Source: Oscillospiraceae bacterium (GTDB lineage: Bacteria > Bacillota > Clostridia > Oscillospirales > Ruminococcaceae). Taken from it: 64,000 nucleotides of DNA. Under the pieces are notes generated by a model that worked only from the letters and a program-made list of their open reading frames with translations, did not search any database and was not told where the DNA came from. The first letter of the stretch is position 1. Every line of letters begins with the position of its first letter. The translations under genes were made by a program, and so were the position numbers. Positions 8,124-15,587 of this stretch are shown here, one piece after another. The stretch is taken from positions 1 through 64,000 of the forward strand of contig JAITEB010000015.1 in NCBI GenBank assembly GCA_031282245.1, in the 5' to 3' direction.

Positions 8124-10658
8124 TTATATAAATTTAAAAGCAAGCCAGGTCAGATAATTTTTTTTGCGCAGAACCATTTCAAAGCGCAGCAGCTTATCTT
8201 TTGCCAGACTGTTTTTCGGCTCGACGTCGGCCAGTGTTTTGATTTTCAAGTTTTTTTGAAGCTGTTCGAGACTCATGCCCTCTGGCAGTTTAACTGTGAC
8301 GGAAACGCTTCTCCCTGCGGGTATGTCGAAAAAGTTGTCCGACCAGGGCGCCGTTACGCCTTTGGCCTCCAGATAGACGTAGCGCGCGTAATTTTTGCTG
8401 TTCAGCGTCACAGCTGCAAGTCCGTCTTTCTCCGCAAAATCCGCCTTGACGTCCGCTTTGGGAAGGGCGGCATTTTTGTCCGGCACAAGCAGCCAGTATT
8501 TCTCGTCCTTTACTTCGCCTTCCTGAAGAAGCCGGACAAGTAATGCGCTTTCTTCTTTTCTGAGCTTTCCGCGGATTTCGTCAAATTTGAGAACCTCCGC
8601 CCGGACAGAACTTACTCCCCCGACAGAAACTGGCTTGCTCCCGCGGTTTATCAGCCTGCCGCCAAAATCCCGCAGCTCCCACTCAAGCGTGCCGGCGAAT
8701 TTGCCGGGGTATTCGTTGACAATATAGATTTCCGCGCGGTCGTCAAAATAATCGTTGGACAGGCAGAGCATTTTATTAAAGTGCCGCGCCTGATACGTCA
8801 CGGCCTTCAGCTGTTTGCCGTAGTCTATTCCCGCCCAGGAAGCCACCGGCCAGCAGTCGTTGTACTGCCAGAATATCGCGCCGTTCTGCCGGCCGATATT
8901 CCTGCGCCAGCAGTCCGTGGCAAAGCGCACAGTGTTGGCCTGCACAAGCTGGGAAAGATAGACAAAATCCTCGAATTTGGCGGGATTACGGTATTTTGCC
9001 AAAAGATAAAAAAGCATTTTTTCGTTGCCGCCGCCGGATTTCTGATGGAGCTGCATAATCGGGTCAAACAGGCTGGGGTCGGGCGCGTCCGTATAAGTCC
9101 GGACGGTGTGCATAGAGGGCATGGATTCCATGCCGAATTCCGAGCAGAAGCGCGTCGGATAACCCCGGAAAGCCTCTATCGGCATCATGCCGTGCCATAT
9201 CTGCCAAAGATGGGTGTCGCCCCGGATTGAGCCTTCTTTAAGGCTGTGCACTCTGTGCTCAAGCGAGCCGGAGGAGGGCGAGCCGGGCCAGTAGGGTGTT
9301 GCGCCGTCCAGTTCTTCCACCCATTCCCGCAGCGTGTTGTGATAAAAAGGCATGTTGGACTTTTCTATAGGACTGCCTTTTTTCCAGAAATACCTGAAGA
9401 CTTCGCACTCGTTGTTGCCGCTCCACACAGCAAGGCTTGCCCTGTGGCGAAGGCGGCGGACGTTATCTATGACTTCGGCGCGGACGTTGTTCAAAAATTC
9501 CTGTTTATAAAAGGGATAGGGGCTGCAGGCAAAGATAAAGTCCTGCCAGACCAGAATCCCGTTGCGGTCGCAGGCGTCGTAAAAATCTTCGCTTTCGTAC
9601 ATTCCGCCGCCCCAGACGCGCAGCATGTTCATATTCGCGCGTTTTGCGCTCTTTATATAAAAATCCGCGTCCTCGCGCGTGAAGCGCGTGATAAAAGAAT
9701 CCGCGGGAATCCAGTCCGCGCCTTTGGCGAAAATGGGCACGCCATTGATAACAAACCTGAACTGATTGCCGTGCCTGTCAGGTGAAGTGTCCAGTTCAAC
9801 AGTGCGCAGGCCGATTTTCCGGCTCTGGCTGTCGGCGGTTTTTCCGTTTTGTTTGAGCAAAAGCTCCAGAGTATACAGCGGCTGGCCGCCGAGACCATTG
9901 CACCACCATAGCTGCGGGTTTTTAATATCAATCGTGCAGCGCAGTTTGCCGCCTTCACGCCGCATTTCACAGCTGGAAATTCCCCCTTCCGGATCCGTAA
10001 GGCTTAACACAGCCGAAACGCCTTCTATAGAAGAAGCTTCGGCGCTTATCTCCAGGGAGACTTTGCCGTCGGAATGCTTTTGCTTTATGCGCAGATCTTC
10101 TATGCGGGTCTCGTAGGCTTGCAGCTCAATGCCGCCGATTAAGCCGGCCGGCGGCAGGGAAGGCCCCCAGTCCCAGCCGAAATGGCAGGGCGTTTTGCGC
10201 AGATGGGCAATACTTTTTGTGCCCATGGACATCCCGCCCATAGGCTCTTTTTTGTGCAGCTTCGCCAGATAATCAAACGGGGCTTCGATTTGTATAGCTA
10301 TGCTGTTTTTTCCCGGACGAAGAAAAGGCTTGGCGTCAAAGCGCCATGTCCGGTTGATGTTGTTGGTTTTGGCAAGCTCTTTGCCGTTGAGGACAAGCGC
10401 GCAAAGGGTGTCCAGCCCCCACGCAAGCAAGTCGACGTGCCCCACGCTTAGAAATTCTTCCGGCAGATCGAATTCCCGCGCGTATGTGTAGTCGTGTTCC
10501 GCAAGCTTTTTCGCCTCAAGCTCGTTCATACCCCAGAACGGATCAGGCATGCCGTTTGAGATATAATCAAGATAAGCGCTGCCCGGAAGATGTCCGGGGA
10601 TGGGTTTGCCGCCGTCCTGACTCAGTTCCCAGTCTCCCGCAAGGTTCAGATGCTCCAT
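8124..10658 (-). CDS. Beta-mannosidase, glycoside hydrolase family 2
   Basis: 844 residues. Layout: N-terminal sugar-binding jelly-roll, immunoglobulin-like domain, TIM barrel, then C-terminal beta domains. The acid/base Glu is in WSGNNE (about residue 416) and the nucleophile Glu in FCSEFGMES (about 505). The overall match is to cytosolic GH2 beta-mannosidases that release mannose from the non-reducing end of beta-manno-oligosaccharides. No signal peptide is present. I set the start at 10658 because GAGGTGA lies 6-12 nt upstream; a longer reading frame runs into the AraC promoter and is not used. It is divergent from the AraC gene and upstream of the GPH symporter. Confidence 0.92.
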   Translation of the reverse strand: MEHLNLAGDWELSQDGGKPIPGHLPGSAYLDYISNGMPDPFWGMNELEAKKLAEHDYTYAREFDLPEEFLSVGHVDLLAWGLDTLCALVLNGKELAKTNNINRTWRFDAKPFLRPGKNSIAIQIEAPFDYLAKLHKKEPMGGMSMGTKSIAHLRKTPCHFGWDWGPSLPPAGLIGGIELQAYETRIEDLRIKQKHSDGKVSLEISAEASSIEGVSAVLSLTDPEGGISSCEMRREGGKLRCTIDIKNPQLWWCNGLGGQPLYTLELLLKQNGKTADSQSRKIGLRTVELDTSPDRHGNQFRFVINGVPIFAKGADWIPADSFITRFTREDADFYIKSAKRANMNMLRVWGGGMYESEDFYDACDRNGILVWQDFIFACSPYPFYKQEFLNNVRAEVIDNVRRLRHRASLAVWSGNNECEVFRYFWKKGSPIEKSNMPFYHNTLREWVEELDGATPYWPGSPSSGSLEHRVHSLKEGSIRGDTHLWQIWHGMMPIEAFRGYPTRFCSEFGMESMPSMHTVRTYTDAPDPSLFDPIMQLHQKSGGGNEKMLFYLLAKYRNPAKFEDFVYLSQLVQANTVRFATDCWRRNIGRQNGAIFWQYNDCWPVASWAGIDYGKQLKAVTYQARHFNKMLCLSNDYFDDRAEIYIVNEYPGKFAGTLEWELRDFGGRLINRGSKPVSVGGVSSVRAEVLKFDEIRGKLRKEESALLVRLLQEGEVKDEKYWLLVPDKNAALPKADVKADFAEKDGLAAVTLNSKNYARYVYLEAKGVTAPWSDNFFDIPAGRSVSVTVKLPEGMSLEQLQKNLKIKTLADVEPKNSLAKDKLLRFEMVLRKKNYLTWLAFKFI

Positions 10659-10715
10659 GAAGTTCACCTCTCTAAAAATTTTATAAAATTTTTTCACAAA
10701 AAGTTTTATTAATAG

Positions 10716-10744
10716 TTGAATTCTATCAAAAAATAAGATATATT
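10716..10744 (+). promoter_or_regulatory. Promoter for the AraC-family gene
   Basis: TTGAAT (10716-10721), 17-nt spacer, TATATT (10739-10744). Confidence 0.5.
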
Positions 10745-10760
10745 TATTGTATAAATATAT
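10738..10760. promoter_or_regulatory. Inverted repeat overlapping the -10 box of the AraC gene
   Basis: ATATATTTA (10738-10746), 5-nt spacer, TAAATATAT (10752-10760). It overlaps the -10 box, so it would suit autoregulation or control of the divergent beta-mannosidase. Confidence 0.4.
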
Positions 10761-10787
10761 TATTATTTGAACAGAGGTAAGGCGATT

Positions 10788-11528
10788 ATGTCCCGTTTCC
10801 AAGCGGAAAAAGCCGCCCGGCGGATGATCATCAGCGGCTATCGGCACCATAGTTATGAAGACGAACGTATGGTATACGAGTCGCTGTTTCAAGTAGAGCG
10901 CGATGAGTTTATCAGGATAATCAATTCAAGAACCGCATACGAAAATTTGTTCAGATATGCCGAAATTATGGCGCCGACGCGGCTGCGCGCTTTGCAGAAC
11001 GGTTTGATTTGCCTGCTTACGTCGGTGAGCCGCACGGCGATTAATTACGGCATGGATGTGGAGTTCAGCTTTGCGCTGAGCGATTATTATATCAACCAGC
11101 TTGAGCTGGCCCAGGACGAAGAGAATATAGTGACGCTGACGCGGGAAATAATGCTGCACTACTATGACCTGGTGCAAAACGAAAAAAGGCAGAGTTATAC
11201 AAAACCCATTGCCCGCGCTGTGAGATATATAGGGATAAATTTATACGGCCGCTGTCCTGTTGCCGCCGTTGCGGAGCACGTGGGGCTGGAACGGCACTAT
11301 TTTTCGTCGCTGTTCCGCCAGCAGGTTGGGGTGCCGCCCAGCTGTTATATCCTCCGGCGCAAACTGGACGAAGCCCGGAAAATGCTTAAACATATGAACT
11401 CAAGCGTGACCGAAACCGCGGAGTCGCTCGGCTTTTGCGACACGGCGCATTTCTCCCGGCGCTTCAAAAAAGAATACGGGATATCTCCCTCTGACTTTGC
11501 CCGGCGGGACATTCCGCGCGCGCAGTGA
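10788..11528 (+). CDS. AraC-family transcriptional regulator of the mannoside unit
   Basis: 246 residues from ATG 10788, which has AGAGGTAAGG just upstream; a TTG at 10767 is less suitable. The C-terminal ~100 residues form the double helix-turn-helix of AraC/XylS proteins (VAAVAEHVGLERHYFSSLFRQ, then the second helix pair ETAESLGFCDTAHFSRRFKKEYGISP, quoted in pieces). The N-terminal 140 residues resemble no AraC cupin that I can name and may sense the inducer. It is divergent from the beta-mannosidase with about 130 nt between, which strongly suggests it controls that gene and the symporter. Confidence 0.85.
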   Translation: MSRFQAEKAARRMIISGYRHHSYEDERMVYESLFQVERDEFIRIINSRTAYENLFRYAEIMAPTRLRALQNGLICLLTSVSRTAINYGMDVEFSFALSDYYINQLELAQDEENIVTLTREIMLHYYDLVQNEKRQSYTKPIARAVRYIGINLYGRCPVAAVAEHVGLERHYFSSLFRQQVGVPPSCYILRRKLDEARKMLKHMNSSVTETAESLGFCDTAHFSRRFKKEYGISPSDFARRDIPRAQ

Positions 11529-11542
11529 GGCTCCGAACGCAA

Positions 11543-11562
11543 AAAAGCCAGACACGGCTTTT
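11543..11562 (+). terminator. Short hairpin after the AraC gene
   Basis: AAAAGCC (11543-11549), loop, GGCTTTT (11556-11562). A weak terminator. Confidence 0.45.
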
Positions 11563-11601
11563 GAAATCTCCGATAATTTTCTCTTCAAAATCTAAAACTT
11601 C

Positions 11602-11631
11602 TTGACAGCGATTCAAATTTTATTGTATAAT
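11602..11631 (+). promoter_or_regulatory. Sigma-A promoter for rpsU
   Basis: Perfect TTGACA (11602-11607), 18-nt spacer, perfect TATAAT (11626-11631). Confidence 0.85.
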
Positions 11632-11686
11632 ATATCAGTTACCAGAGTTAACAATCCCTGCAAGCGCGGAGGGAGGGAATTTATAA

Positions 11687-11863
11687 ATGGCAGAAGTCAA
11701 GATTAAAGAAAACGAATCCATAGACAGCGCGTTGAAACGCTTTAAAAGATCGTGCGCAAAGTCCGGCGTGATGAGTGAGGTTAGGAAAAGAGAACACTAT
11801 GAGAAACCCTCTGTAAAAAGAAAGAAAAAGTCCGAAGCCGCTCGCAAAAGAAAGTTTAAATAA
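11687..11863 (+). CDS. rpsU: Small ribosomal subunit protein bS21
   Basis: 58 residues. The sequence has the S21 pattern: [19 protein letters not shown] at the start, a [17 protein letters not shown] middle, and a Lys/Arg-rich tail. S21 sits near the anti-Shine-Dalgarno end of 16S rRNA and helps initiation. The start is ATG behind a very strong GGAGGGAGGG site. It has its own consensus promoter and terminator, so it is a single-gene unit. In many Firmicutes rpsU is followed by yqeY; here it is not. Confidence 0.96.
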   Translation: MAEVKIKENESIDSALKRFKRSCAKSGVMSEVRKREHYEKPSVKRKKKSEAARKRKFK

Positions 11864-11882
11864 GCTTGCGTAATATTCAGAA

Positions 11883-11914
11883 GAAGGCGGGTGCGGGATA
11901 CCTGCCTTTTGTTT
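11883..11914 (+). terminator. Terminator of rpsU
   Basis: AAGGCGGGT (11883-11891) pairs with ACCTGCCTT (11899-11907) with one G-T pair, followed by TTGTTTT. Confidence 0.85.
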
Positions 11915-11967
11915 TATGCGCGCGGTGCGCTTTTATAAATATATAAAAGGAGTTGGCAAAAATAAAT

Positions 11968-12828
11968 ATGTACGAAAAAAAAATAACGCTGAAAAAAAAC
12001 TCCGGTTTTCTGGCAGGCGCCGCGTTTCTGGCCGCGACGGCCTATCTGTATATACAAAATAATTCAATAGGAGTGACGACGAAATATATATCCGTTACAA
12101 ACCTGCCGAAAGCGCTGGAGGGAATGAAAATCGCGCATGTGTCCGATATCCATCTGCCTGTGCGGGAGAGCCGTATGAACGCGATTGTCCGAAGCGTTCT
12201 TAAAGAAAGACCGGATTTTATTTTCCTCACGGGGGATTTGGTGGAGACGTCGGAGCATATCGAAAACAGCGGACTTGAAACGCTTATGAAAAGGCTGGCC
12301 ATAATTGCGCCTTCTTATGCCGTTCCCGGCAATCATGAGTACGAGCCATTCGCAAGTATTCAGGAATGGAAGGAAATTCTGGAAAGAGCGGGCGTTCACG
12401 TTCTTGTAAATCAGTCCGCCGAGGCGGAATATGGCGGCGAAAGCTTTGTTATTGCCGGGCTGGATGACAACACGGAATACAAAACGGGACGTATAGCCGG
12501 GCTGGATCCAGGAGAAAAAAGGCTGATTTTTCTTTTGACGCACAGGCCGAACCATTGGGATACGCTTTGCGAAAGCGACGCACAGCCGAAGCCGGACGCG
12601 GTTTTTTGCGGCCATGCCCATGGCGGGCTTTGGCGCGTTCCGGGAATCGGCGGCCTTGCTTCCCCCCAGCAGGGTCTTTTCCCAAAATACAGCGAAGGGG
12701 TTCATTTATTTGAAGACGCTGACAAAAGAATCAGCCTGATAGTGAGCCGCGGCTTGGGCAACACTGGGCTTACGTTCAGGGTGAACAACAGGCCGGAGAT
12801 TATTTCCGCCGTTTTTAACGCGCTTTAA
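11968..12828 (+). CDS. Membrane-anchored metallophosphoesterase (YkuE/YaeI-like)
   Basis: 286 residues. One hydrophobic segment lies near residues 12-32. The calcineurin-like metallophosphatase fold follows with all metal motifs: HVSDIHLP, GDLVE, GNHEYE, THRPNHW and GHAHGG. Relatives hydrolyse phosphoesters on the outer face of the membrane, some acting on UDP-diacylglucosamine-type lipids. I chose ATG 11968; a TTG at 11953 touches the AAAGGAG site directly and cannot be used with it. It is a single gene between terminators. The substrate is unknown. Confidence 0.88.
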   Translation: MYEKKITLKKNSGFLAGAAFLAATAYLYIQNNSIGVTTKYISVTNLPKALEGMKIAHVSDIHLPVRESRMNAIVRSVLKERPDFIFLTGDLVETSEHIENSGLETLMKRLAIIAPSYAVPGNHEYEPFASIQEWKEILERAGVHVLVNQSAEAEYGGESFVIAGLDDNTEYKTGRIAGLDPGEKRLIFLLTHRPNHWDTLCESDAQPKPDAVFCGHAHGGLWRVPGIGGLASPQQGLFPKYSEGVHLFEDADKRISLIVSRGLGNTGLTFRVNNRPEIISAVFNAL

Positions 12829-12830
12829 TA

Positions 12831-12872
12831 AAAGCAGGGTTTTCCTCGTTAGAGAGAAACCCTGCTTTTTTT
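12831..12872 (+). terminator. Terminator after the phosphoesterase, shared with metQ
   Basis: AAAGCAGGGTTT (12831-12842) pairs with AAACCCTGCTTT (12857-12868), then more T. It lies between convergent genes. Confidence 0.88.
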
Positions 12873-12891
12873 GCGCTTTATTTATAATTAA

Positions 12892-13800
12892 TCAGAATTT
12901 GGGAATGACGGCTTTGCCGTAGGTGCTTTCGATAAATGAGCGGATTTCGTCGCTCTGGAGCGCGGCGACAAGCGCGGCAAGCTCCGGCCTGCCTTCGCTG
13001 CCTTCTTTGACGACGACGACATTAGCGAAAGTGTCGGCCGCAAGGGAATCCGCTGCTTCAACATACAGAGCGTCCTTGCTTGCGTCAAGCCCGGCTTCAA
13101 GGGCGTAGTTGCCGTTGATTGCCGCAAGCTCGACATCCTGAAGGCTTCTGGGGATCTGGGCGGCCTCAAGCTCGACTATTTTGAGATTTTTTGGATTTTC
13201 AGTGATGTCGTTTACAGTCGCTTCCAGACCCTTGCCGGGGTCAACTTTGATAAGGCCAGTCGATTCAAGCAGGAGCAGTGCGCGGGCCTCGTTGGTCGTG
13301 TCGTTGGGGACGGCTATCTGTGCGCCGTCGGCAAGTTCTTCAAGGCTTGCGGCCTTGCCGGGATAAATGCCGAAAGGCTCGTAGTGAATGTCGCCGATAT
13401 CTACAAGATGTGTGCTGTGCTCAGTATTAAAGCTTTCAAGATACGGCCTGTGCTGGAAGTAATTTGCGTCAAGCTCGCCCTCTTCAACAGCCGTATTGGG
13501 GAGGACATAATCCTGAAATTCCACAATCTCAAGGGTAATTCCCTGCTCGGCGAGTATGGGCTTGACGGCCTCAAGAATTTCCGCGTGCGGCACCGGTGTT
13601 GCGCCGACTTTGATGGTGACGGCAGGCGCGGCTTCTTCTTCGGAGCTTGCTTCTTCGGCGGGCGGGGCCTCTTCGGAACTTGTTTCTTCAACGGAGGGGG
13701 TTTCTGTGGAGCTTGTTTCCGGGGCGCTGCCGCAGGCGGCAAACAGCGCCAGGGACAGCGCAAGCGCCAGGATCAGAACTAACAGTTTCTTTGTTTTCAT
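12892..13800 (-). CDS. metQ: MetQ/NlpA-family substrate-binding lipoprotein
   Basis: 302 residues. The lipobox is LFAAC, followed by an unusually long Glu/Ser/Pro-rich tether (about residues 25-58). The NlpA fold then begins at IKVGATPVPHAEIL. Characteristic pieces: YFQHRPYLE, IPNDTTNEARALLLLE (as VPNDTTNE), and INGNYALEAGL. The family binds methionine, and some members bind other amino acids, outside the cell and hands it to MetNI. Neither the MetN ATPase nor the MetI permease is nearby, so it must partner with a transporter elsewhere. The start is ATG with GAGGTAG about 9 nt upstream. The promoter carries an operator shared with cysK. Confidence 0.93.
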   Translation of the reverse strand: MKTKKLLVLILALALSLALFAACGSAPETSSTETPSVEETSSEEAPPAEEASSEEEAAPAVTIKVGATPVPHAEILEAVKPILAEQGITLEIVEFQDYVLPNTAVEEGELDANYFQHRPYLESFNTEHSTHLVDIGDIHYEPFGIYPGKAASLEELADGAQIAVPNDTTNEARALLLLESTGLIKVDPGKGLEATVNDITENPKNLKIVELEAAQIPRSLQDVELAAINGNYALEAGLDASKDALYVEAADSLAADTFANVVVVKEGSEGRPELAALVAALQSDEIRSFIESTYGKAVIPKF

Positions 13801-13848
13801 AAATAAATTCTACCTCTTTCTTTCTTCATATATTTTTGTTTTTTATAT

Positions 13849-13869
13849 AACATATATATAATATATGTT
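13849..13869 (-). promoter_or_regulatory. Candidate sulfur operator at metQ
   Basis: Perfect inverted repeat AACATAT-N7-ATATGTT, 21 bp, lying 4 bp downstream of the metQ -10 box and so over the start of transcription. The identical half-sites with the identical 7-bp spacing occur at cysK (55697-55717). Confidence 0.65.
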
Positions 13870-13873
13870 TACC

Positions 13874-13902
13874 ATGATAACATTTACGCCCTGTTATGTC
13901 AA
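13874..13902 (-). promoter_or_regulatory. Sigma-A promoter of metQ
   Basis: On the minus strand: TTGACA (13897-13902), 17-nt spacer, TATCAT (13874-13879). Confidence 0.75.
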
Positions 13903-13987
13903 GCTGCTGTCTTGTAAAATATGCACTGCGCGCGGCCATAAAAACTGGCGCTATTGACGAAAGCCGCTAATACAGGGGCAAACAAAA

Positions 13988-14020
13988 AAGGCACAGCCCG
14001 GAAATTTCGGGCTGTGCCTT
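13988..14020 (-). terminator. Terminator of a short minus-strand transcript
   Basis: 13-bp perfect stem: AAGGCACAGCCCG (13988-14000) pairs with CGGGCTGTGCCTT (14008-14020). Read on the minus strand it is followed by TTTTTTG, a textbook terminator. It lies upstream of metQ and cannot serve any larger annotated gene. Confidence 0.8.
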
Positions 14021-14036
14021 CTCACAGACTAAAATT

Positions 14037-14144
14037 TCACAAGGGGTTATTTTTGGCGCGCGAAAAAACGCGCATCATGCCCATGGCAGATACGCCGCAC
14101 ATCATCATAGCTTTATTTTCCGTCGCCGCAAAAATAGCGCTCAT
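14037..14144 (-). CDS. Candidate 35-residue methionine-rich small protein
   Basis: A short frame inside a well-bounded ~200-nt transcript. AAGGGG lies 7 nt before the ATG at 14144, and the stop is TGA at 14037-14039. The peptide begins MSAIFAATENK and has a central Met/Cys run (AMMMCGVSAMGMM) and a basic end. I do not recognise it. Promoter, ribosome site, frame and terminator together make a real gene plausible. The transcript could instead be a regulatory RNA with an incidental frame. Confidence 0.4.
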   Translation of the reverse strand: MSAIFAATENKAMMMCGVSAMGMMRVFSRAKNNPL

Positions 14145-14191
14145 GGGAATTCCCCTTCTGATTAATTTAATAGCATGTTAGTATGTTTTGC

Positions 14192-14220
14192 ATATTATCA
14201 CACCCGGCGCAATCTGTCAA
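14192..14220 (-). promoter_or_regulatory. Consensus promoter of the short minus-strand transcript
   Basis: On the minus strand: perfect TTGACA (14215-14220), 17-nt spacer, TAATAT (14192-14197). Confidence 0.75.
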
Positions 14221-14343
14221 GAGAGTTTTATAAAAAATTTTTTATCGGCGTATTAAATCTGCAGCGAACGAACTCAGTTTGCCCCTGCAAGGCGAGATAA
14301 ATCCGCCTGCAGAAAAATTTTGAAAATTTAATTTAAAAGCCAC

Positions 14344-14371
14344 TTGACTTAGAGTTAACTCTATATAATAT
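14344..14371 (+). promoter_or_regulatory. Promoter with embedded palindrome before the ECF S-component
   Basis: TTGACT (14344-14349). The spacer is the perfect 14-bp palindrome TAGAGTTAACTCTA (14350-14363), followed at once by TATAAT (14364-14369) or TAATAT (14366-14371, spacer 16). The palindrome fills the space between the two boxes and looks like an operator. Confidence 0.6.
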
Positions 14372-14426
14372 AATAAAAAACATGATTTATGGCTTTAGTA
14401 AAACCGAAAAAAAGGAGTAATGTCAA

Positions 14427-14957
14427 GTGATTGAAAACAAAACTATGCGCCTTACAGTGGGAGGGCTTATGCTCGCCCTTGGCGTGCTTTTGCCATATGT
14501 AACGTCGCACGCGTTCGGCTTACAGGGAACAACGTTTTTGCCCATGCATTTCCCAGTACTGCTTGCCGGGCTGACCTGCGGCGCTTTGTACGGCGGCGTG
14601 TGCGGGGTTCTCGCGCCGCTGTTGTCCTGCCTGATAACGGGAATGCCCCCCGTCTATCCGATGCTGCCGATTATGCTGTGCGAGCTTGCGGTTTATGGCG
14701 TGTTAAGCGGGCTTCTCAGAAGCAAAACAAAGCTTAACATATATCTGGTGCTGCTGATTGCCATGCTCGGCGGCCGGTTTGCTTATGCGGCGGCTTTTGA
14801 CGTGCTGTTCTATCTCAGCGGTTCCGCGCTGAAAGCTTTAACGGCGGCCGGAGCCGTTGTCGCTGGCCTGCCGGGGATAGTATTGCAGATTCTTGTCGTC
14901 CCGGCGCTGGCTGTCGCCATCGGCAGGATAGTTCCGCGAAAGGGCGCCGCCGCATGA
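14427..14957 (+). CDS. ECF-type vitamin/micronutrient transporter S-component
   Basis: 176 residues with about six membrane segments. FLPMHFPVLLAGLTCG, then GVCGVLAPLLSCLITGMPP, is typical of the PF12822 group of ECF substrate-binding subunits. These work with a shared EcfT/EcfA module, which is not in this window. The substrate cannot be told from sequence here. The start is GTG at 14427, 9 nt after GGAG; the ATG at 14420 opens only a four-codon frame. Its stop overlaps the next start by 4 nt (ATGA), so the downstream DUF1893 gene is translationally coupled. Confidence 0.82.
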   Translation: MIENKTMRLTVGGLMLALGVLLPYVTSHAFGLQGTTFLPMHFPVLLAGLTCGALYGGVCGVLAPLLSCLITGMPPVYPMLPIMLCELAVYGVLSGLLRSKTKLNIYLVLLIAMLGGRFAYAAAFDVLFYLSGSALKALTAAGAVVAGLPGIVLQILVVPALAVAIGRIVPRKGAAA

Positions 14958-15388
14958 CTGTGGAAGAATTAAGGGCGGTCGGGCTTCTTGAAAGCGGCAA
15001 AGCGAGCTGCGCCGTTATCACTGCCGGAGGTTTTCTTGAAAGCGCAGGCGGCAAAGGCGTCGCCCCGCTGCTCGGCTTTTATGAAAATAATCCGCAAAGT
15101 CTGAAAGGCGCGTTTGTCGCCGACAAAATTATCGGCAGGGCGGCTTCGGTTATCCTTGTGCTGGGCGGGGTGAAAAAGGCTTACGGCGAAATCATGAGCG
15201 AAGCGGCGTTTTGCTATTTGAAACAGAACGGCGTTTGCGCAGAGTACAAAACAAAAATTTCTAGAATACTAAACCGTAGCGGAAATGGAATTTGCCCGCT
15301 TGAGGAAAGCGTCCTTGACGAGCCGGACGCGGACAAGGCTCTGAAAAAGCTGAAGGACAGAATTCAATCGCTGAAAGCGCAAAGATAG
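14954..15388 (+). CDS. DUF1893 protein (TM1506-like fold)
   Basis: 144 residues. The pattern of a short strand with SCAVI, then a G-G-K-G-V-A-P-L-L turn, IIGRAAS, and GEIMSEAA matches DUF1893 (PF08973), whose known structure has a cytidine-deaminase-like fold but no settled activity. It overlaps the ECF gene by ATGA, so the two are made together. A link to handling of the imported nutrient is an inference from that coupling. The last ~25 residues are a charged helix. Confidence 0.75.
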   Translation: MTVEELRAVGLLESGKASCAVITAGGFLESAGGKGVAPLLGFYENNPQSLKGAFVADKIIGRAASVILVLGGVKKAYGEIMSEAAFCYLKQNGVCAEYKTKISRILNRSGNGICPLEESVLDEPDADKALKKLKDRIQSLKAQR

Positions 15389-15458
15389 CTTTGGCAAATT
15401 CTCACGCATTTTTGAAAAAAGCGTGTATCAGCTGTATATTTTTTATAAACATTCCCGC

Positions 15459-15487
15459 TTGACAAAGGCTCTTTAATTAGATAAAAT
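15459..15487 (+). promoter_or_regulatory. Promoter of the PF04392-type ABC operon
   Basis: TTGACA (15459-15464), 17-nt spacer, TAAAAT (15482-15487). Confidence 0.75.
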
Positions 15488-15587
15488 GTATTAATATATT
15501 CCGATAAGCCGAAGCGCTGGCTGTATAAACAAAGGCCGACGGAATTTTAAGCTTATTTATATTTTATTTATGATGGAGGACAATAGT

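Larger units (their letters stand above)
13988..14184 (-). ncRNA. Candidate ~200-nt transcript (small RNA or small-protein mRNA)
   Basis: Bounded by the minus-strand promoter at 14192-14220 and the terminator at 13988-14020. The 625-bp gap between metQ and the ECF gene holds this unit, the metQ promoter and the ECF promoter, and nothing else that I can identify. Confidence 0.45.

Noticed and set aside
10659-10892. An N-terminal extension of the beta-mannosidase by 78 residues
   Set aside because: It runs through the AraC gene start and the divergent promoter region. The ATG at 10658 has a good ribosome site and aligns with family N-termini.
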